Origin: Sulfurimicrobium lacus | GTDB lineage: Bacteria; Pseudomonadota; Gammaproteobacteria; Burkholderiales; Sulfuricellaceae | DNA: 64,000 nt | NCBI RefSeq assembly: GCF_011764585.1 | Contig: NZ_AP022853.1 | Location: 310,001-374,000, forward strand | Reading direction: 5' to 3' | Notes under the pieces: model-generated | What the model was told of the DNA's origin: nothing | Databases searched by the model: none | Seen by the model: the letters and a program-made list of their open reading frames with translations, nothing else | Made by a program: the position numbers and the translations under genes | Shown here: positions 60,382-64,000 of the stretch, piece after piece | How the letters are laid out: the number at the start of each line of letters is the position of its first letter | How positions within the stretch are numbered: position 1 is the stretch's first letter

Positions 60382-61343
60382 GCCTTGTCTCCGATAATCC
60401 TTACTTCGCGCACCAGCTCCACGCCGTGCGCCTGTTTTACTTTTGCCTGCACCGTTTCGATCAGGCTTTCGATGTCTGCCGCGCTGGCATTGCCGAGGTT
60501 GACGATGAAATTGGCGTGCTTTTCCGAAACCTGCGCCCCGCCGACGGCCAGCCCCTTGAGCCCGCTCGCCTCGATCAGGCGCGCCGCGTAATCGCCCGGC
60601 GGGTTGCGGAACACCGAGCCGGCGTTGGGCTGGGTCAGCGGCTGTGTCGCCATGCGCTTCGCCAGCCATTCCCTGGCTTGCTTCTTCGCGGCCTTGCCGT
60701 CGCCGGGGGTGAAACCGAACCAGGCGGCGACGAACCATTCTTGCGGGTGAGCGGTGAGCAGAGAGCGGTGAGCGGGTTTACTGCTAACTGCTAACTGCTC
60801 GCTGCTTGCTCGCAACTCGACATGTCGATAGCCAATTTCGTAATCGCTGGGCAAGCGTTCAAGCAACGTGCCCTCCCCATCGATGGTCAGCACCTTGCGC
60901 ACGCATTGCCAGGTTTCCCTGCCATAGCAGCCGGCGTTCATGGCCAGGGCGCCGCCCACCGTGCCGGGTATGCCGGAGAGGAACTCCGCGCCTTCCAGGT
61001 CGTGGCGCGCGGCGAAGCTCGCCACTTTGGGGCTGCTCACGCCTGCTTCGGCGTAGATCAGGCCTTGCGGCGTGAGCTTGATATGGTTCAGCGCGCCGTG
61101 CAGCAGGATCACCGTGCCGCGCAGGCCGCCGTCGCGCACCAGCAGGTTGCTGCCCAGGCCGACGAAATACACCGCGCCGTCGCTGGTCTTGAGGAACAGC
61201 TCCAGGTCTGCCAGATCGGCCGGAACGTAGCAGCGCTCCGCTACGCCGCCGGCGCGCCAGCTGACGTGCTCGGCCATCGGCTCGTCGAGCCGCAGCGTGC
61301 CGCGCAAAGGCGCTTGCAGATGGGCTTGCGTCATGTCCATCAC
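60378..61343 (-). CDS. murB: UDP-N-acetylenolpyruvoylglucosamine reductase with repeat-encoded insert
   Basis: FAD enzyme that reduces the enolpyruvyl group to form UDP-MurNAc. The 321-aa protein has [73 protein letters not shown] with the catalytic Ser, and [13 protein letters not shown]. Between GYRHVEL and EWFVAAW, where homologues have only a short loop, there are about 22 extra residues (179-200). Their DNA is a heptad-type inverted repeat of the kind filling the rpe-gph spacer. The insert lies on the loop before the substrate-binding strand and keeps the frame, so the protein is probably functional. Confidence 0.95.
   Translation of the reverse strand: MMDMTQAHLQAPLRGTLRLDEPMAEHVSWRAGGVAERCYVPADLADLELFLKTSDGAVYFVGLGSNLLVRDGGLRGTVILLHGALNHIKLTPQGLIYAEAGVSSPKVASFAARHDLEGAEFLSGIPGTVGGALAMNAGCYGRETWQCVRKVLTIDGEGTLLERLPSDYEIGYRHVELRASSEQLAVSSKPAHRSLLTAHPQEWFVAAWFGFTPGDGKAAKKQAREWLAKRMATQPLTQPNAGSVFRNPPGDYAARLIEASGLKGLAVGGAQVSEKHANFIVNLGNASAADIESLIETVQAKVKQAHGVELVREVRIIGDKA
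60744..60809 (-). repeat. Heptad-type inverted repeat translated inside murB
   Basis: Read on the minus strand, AGCAGTT-type heptads (AGCAGCGAGCAGTTAGCAGT) are followed by TCACCGC-type heptads that can fold back on them with many G-C and G-U pairs. The plus-strand AGCGGTGAGCAG is shared with the repeat at 29873-29950. Sixty-six bases, a whole number of codons. Confidence 0.82.
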
Positions 61344-62734
61344 CCTTCGCCCGCCGTGAGTTTTTGCGCCACTTGGCCGATCGAGCCCGCGCCCATCACC
61401 AGCACCACGTCGCCGTCCTGTGCCGCGTCGATAATGGCCTGCGGCAGTTCCGCCACGTTTTCGACGAAGATCGGTTCGACCTTGCCCGCCACCCGCACCG
61501 CACGTGCCAGCGCACGCCCGTCCGCCGCGACCACCGGGGCTTCACCGGCGGCGTAGACTTCTGTGAGCAGCAGGGCGTCCACGCCGGACAACACCTTGGC
61601 GAAGTCCTCGAACAGGTCGCGGGTGCGGGTGTAGCGGTGGGGCTGGAATGCCAGCACCAGGCGCCGCTCCGGGAAGGCGCCGCGCGCGGCGGCGATGGTG
61701 GCCGCCATCTCCACCGGGTGGTGGCCGTAATCGTCAATCAAAGTAAAGTTTCCACCGCCCGGCAGCGCGACCTCGCCGAAGCGCTGGAAGCGCCGTCCCA
61801 CGCCCTTGAACTCCGCCAGCGCCTTGACGATGGCGGCATCGGATGCGCCCACCTCGGTGGCGATGGCGATGGCCGCCAGCGCGTTGAGCACGTAATGAAT
61901 GCCCGGCAGGTTGAGCGTGACCTTGAGCTTGCTGGTCTTGCCGTTGACCCGCACCACTGTGAATTTCATCTGTCCGTTGCTGGCTTCGATGTCCACCGCG
62001 CGCACCTTGGCGTCTTCGGACAGGCCGTAGGTCCACACCGGCTTGGTGATGCGCGGCAGAATTTCGCGCACCACCGGGTCGTCCACGCACACCACCGCCA
62101 TGCCGTAGAAGGGCAGGCGCTGGGTGAAGTCGACGAAAGCCTGCTTGAGGCGGTTGAAATCGTGGCCGTAGGTTTCCATGTGGTCGGCGTCGATGTTGGT
62201 GATCACCGCCAGCACCGGGGTTAGCAGCAGGAACGAGGCGTCCGACTCGTCCGCCTCGGCCACGAGGAATTCGCCCGAACCCAAGCGCGCGTTGGTGCCG
62301 GCCGCTTCCAGGCGTCCGCCGATGACGAAGGTGGGGTCCATACCGGCTTCCGCCAGAATGCTGGCGATCAGGCTGGTGGTGGTGGTCTTGCCGTGGGTGC
62401 CGGCCACCCCGATGCCCTGCTTGAAGCGCATCAGCTCGGCCAGCATCAGCGCGCGCGGCACGATGGGGATGTTGCGCTCGCGCGCCGCGATCACTTCCGG
62501 GTTGTCGTCCTTGACCGCTGTGGAGGTCACCACGACGTCCACGTCGGCCACGTGTTCCGCGGCATGGCCCTTGAAAACCTTGGCGCCGAGCTTCTTGAGG
62601 TGCTTGGTCACGGCGCTTTCCACCATGTCCGAGCCGCTGATGCGGTAGTCCAGGTTGAGCAAAACCTCGGCGATGCCGCTCATGCCTGAGCCGCCGATGC
62701 CGACGAAGTGGATGCGTTTAACTTTATGCTTCAT
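61340..62734 (-). CDS. murC: UDP-N-acetylmuramate-L-alanine ligase
   Basis: Adds L-alanine to UDP-MurNAc. 464 aa with [18 protein letters not shown], the ATP site [26 protein letters not shown], and [16 protein letters not shown]. It overlaps murB by four bases and murG by four, continuing the coupled dcw run. Confidence 0.97.
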   Translation of the reverse strand: MKHKVKRIHFVGIGGSGMSGIAEVLLNLDYRISGSDMVESAVTKHLKKLGAKVFKGHAAEHVADVDVVVTSTAVKDDNPEVIAARERNIPIVPRALMLAELMRFKQGIGVAGTHGKTTTTSLIASILAEAGMDPTFVIGGRLEAAGTNARLGSGEFLVAEADESDASFLLLTPVLAVITNIDADHMETYGHDFNRLKQAFVDFTQRLPFYGMAVVCVDDPVVREILPRITKPVWTYGLSEDAKVRAVDIEASNGQMKFTVVRVNGKTSKLKVTLNLPGIHYVLNALAAIAIATEVGASDAAIVKALAEFKGVGRRFQRFGEVALPGGGNFTLIDDYGHHPVEMAATIAAARGAFPERRLVLAFQPHRYTRTRDLFEDFAKVLSGVDALLLTEVYAAGEAPVVAADGRALARAVRVAGKVEPIFVENVAELPQAIIDAAQDGDVVLVMGAGSIGQVAQKLTAGEG

Positions 62735-63828
62735 TTCGCCAATTCCTTACAAATGTCGGCGACCTGCCGCGTCGCATCGGGTTTGGCCAGCGCCCGCGCG
62801 GCCTGCGCCATGGCGAGCAGCTTGTCGCGGGTCAGGTCCTGCAGCAGGGCTGCCAGGCTTTCCGCGCTGAATTCGGTTTGCGGCACCAGCACCGCCGCGC
62901 CGTTGTCGCTGAGGAAGCGCGCGTTGGTGGTCTGGTGGTCGTCCACCGCATGGGGGTAGGGCACCAGCACGCTGGCCACGCCCGCCGCCGCCAGTTCCGC
63001 CACGGTCAGCGCGCCCGAACGGCACACCACCAGGTCGGCCCAGGCGTACTGTTGCGCCATGTTGTCGATGAACGGCTTGATGTCCGCATCCACGCCGGCG
63101 GCCCGGTAATTGGCCTGCAGCGTTTCCAGGTGCTTGGCGCCGGACTGGTGCACCACTTGCGGGCGTTGCGCAGGTGCCATCAGGGCCATGGCTTTGGGTA
63201 CGCCGTCGTTGAGCGCCGCCGCACCCAGGCTGCCGCCTACCACCAGCACGCGCAGCGCACCTTCGCGTTCGGCGAGGCGCACTTGAGGATCGTCCAGCGC
63301 AGCGATGTCCGCCCGTACCGGGTTGCCGCACCACAGGGTTTCCGCCTTGCCGCACGGCAGGGGCTTGTCTTTCTTGCTCGTGAATGCGCCGGGGAAAGCC
63401 ACCAGCACCTTGTCCGCGAGGCAGGCCAGGACGCGGTTGGTCAGGCCGGCGATGGAGTTCTGTTCGTGGATGACCAGCGGCTTGGCCAGCAGCGTTGCCA
63501 TCATGCCGCCTGGGAAGGCCGGGTAGCCGCCCATGCCCAGCACCACGTCGGGGCGGTGGCTGAGGATGGCCCGGGCGCTCTGGTAGAAGGCGAGCAGCAG
63601 CTGCAGCGGCAGCGTGACCATGCGCAGCAAGCCTTTGCCGCGCAGGCCGGAGAACTTGATCCACGCCATGTCGTAGCCGTGCTGCGGCACGAGCCTGGCT
63701 TCCATGCCGTTGGCGGTGCCGAGCCACACCACTTTCCAGCCCTCGTTGCGCAGGAAGTCGGCCACGGCCAGCGCCGGAAACACGTGGCCACCGGTGCCAC
63801 CCGCCATGATCATGATGGTGCGGCTCAT
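62731..63828 (-). CDS. murG: Lipid II-forming GlcNAc transferase
   Basis: Peripheral membrane glycosyltransferase that adds GlcNAc to lipid I. 365 aa with the N-terminal [18 protein letters not shown] loop, [36 protein letters not shown], and the acceptor-domain segment [18 protein letters not shown]. Its start overlaps the ftsW stop and its stop overlaps murC. Confidence 0.97.
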   Translation of the reverse strand: MSRTIMIMAGGTGGHVFPALAVADFLRNEGWKVVWLGTANGMEARLVPQHGYDMAWIKFSGLRGKGLLRMVTLPLQLLLAFYQSARAILSHRPDVVLGMGGYPAFPGGMMATLLAKPLVIHEQNSIAGLTNRVLACLADKVLVAFPGAFTSKKDKPLPCGKAETLWCGNPVRADIAALDDPQVRLAEREGALRVLVVGGSLGAAALNDGVPKAMALMAPAQRPQVVHQSGAKHLETLQANYRAAGVDADIKPFIDNMAQQYAWADLVVCRSGALTVAELAAAGVASVLVPYPHAVDDHQTTNARFLSDNGAAVLVPQTEFSAESLAALLQDLTRDKLLAMAQAARALAKPDATRQVADICKELAK

Positions 63829-64000
63829 ACCGCGTACCCCTTGAGCAGTTGCCGGTTCTCGTAATCAACTCTCATCAGTACCGCCAGCGCCACGCAGTTG
63901 GCGACGATGCCGCTGCCGCCGAAGGACAGCAGGGGGAGCGTCAGGCCCTTGGTGGGCAGCAGCCCCATGTTCACGCCGATGTTGATGATGGACTGCACCG
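63825..64000 (-). CDS. ftsW: Septal peptidoglycan polymerase, C-terminal part (cut by right edge)
   Basis: The last 57 codons of a SEDS-family protein read into the window from the right. They encode [18 protein letters not shown], then [17 protein letters not shown], the hallmark end of FtsW, and a short tail ending in KGYAV. The stop overlaps the murG start (ATGA). FtsW rather than RodA is clear from its position in the dcw cluster. Confidence 0.92.
   Translation of the reverse strand, partial: VQSIINIGVNMGLLPTKGLTLPLLSFGGSGIVANCVALAVLMRVDYENRQLLKGYAV

Overview
The window looks like the chromosome of a betaproteobacterium, probably a Nitrosomonadales-type respiratory organism. This is inferred from the high-GC coding style, the bioBFHCD and dcw gene orders, a cbb3 oxidase cluster with its full assembly set, and a PEP-CTERM surface protein. 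I could not run a database search, so the placement is tentative. Both edges cut genes: biotin synthase on the left and ftsW on the right. I found no tRNA, rRNA, CRISPR array, transposase or phage gene.

Bases 1-4300 hold a biotin operon (bioB-F-H-C-D). Bases 4320-5600 hold an Rrf2-type regulator translationally coupled to an FNR-type oxygen regulator. They are followed by ccoNOQP, ccoG, a FixH-like gene, the copper ATPase ccoI, ccoS and an unannotated 32-codon membrane peptide (5977-14454). Convergent to these are rpoH and a Crp/Fnr-family regulator. Bases 16614-25714 form a seven-gene minus-strand operon. It combines a hybrid histidine kinase with a periplasmic c-type haem motif, a corrinoid protein, a UroD-fold methyltransferase-like protein, a ferredoxin-ASKHA corrinoid activase, an HD-GYP phosphodiesterase, a receiver-kinase and a NarL-type regulator. 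This linkage of B12 methyl-transfer parts to signalling genes is the most system-like novelty in the window.

Bases 25877-35030 carry ftsEX, trpE, gph, rpe, lgt and a chemosensory group (Aer-like receptor, soluble CZB receptor, bacteriohemerythrin). Bases 35380-46413 carry ilvD, a frameshifted GspE/PilB-family ATPase, a DUF255 thioredoxin-like protein, a class I cytochrome c and a complete branched-chain amino acid ABC transporter (livKHMGF). A putative metzincin-like protein follows. Bases 47221-49665 are an accessory patch: a PEP-CTERM gene with a canonical sigma-54 promoter lies between two long diverged repeats, beside an AT-rich membrane-protein gene. From 49763 to the right edge, all genes are on the minus strand: capA-like, a small exported protein, dgt, a diguanylate cyclase, an aroK-aroB fusion, a small Cys-rich protein, and the division/wall cluster (ftsZ, ftsA, ftsQ, ddlB, murB, murC, murG, ftsW).

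A theme across the window is short inverted-repeat elements at gene junctions and inside genes. An 86-bp element is translated in the same frame in both bioF (ten residues before the PLP lysine) and bioD. A heptad-type repeat seen between gph and rpe also occurs in frame inside murB. Other families sit between bioB/bioF, ccoN/ccoO, ftsE/trpE, ilvD/gspE and ftsZ/ftsA.
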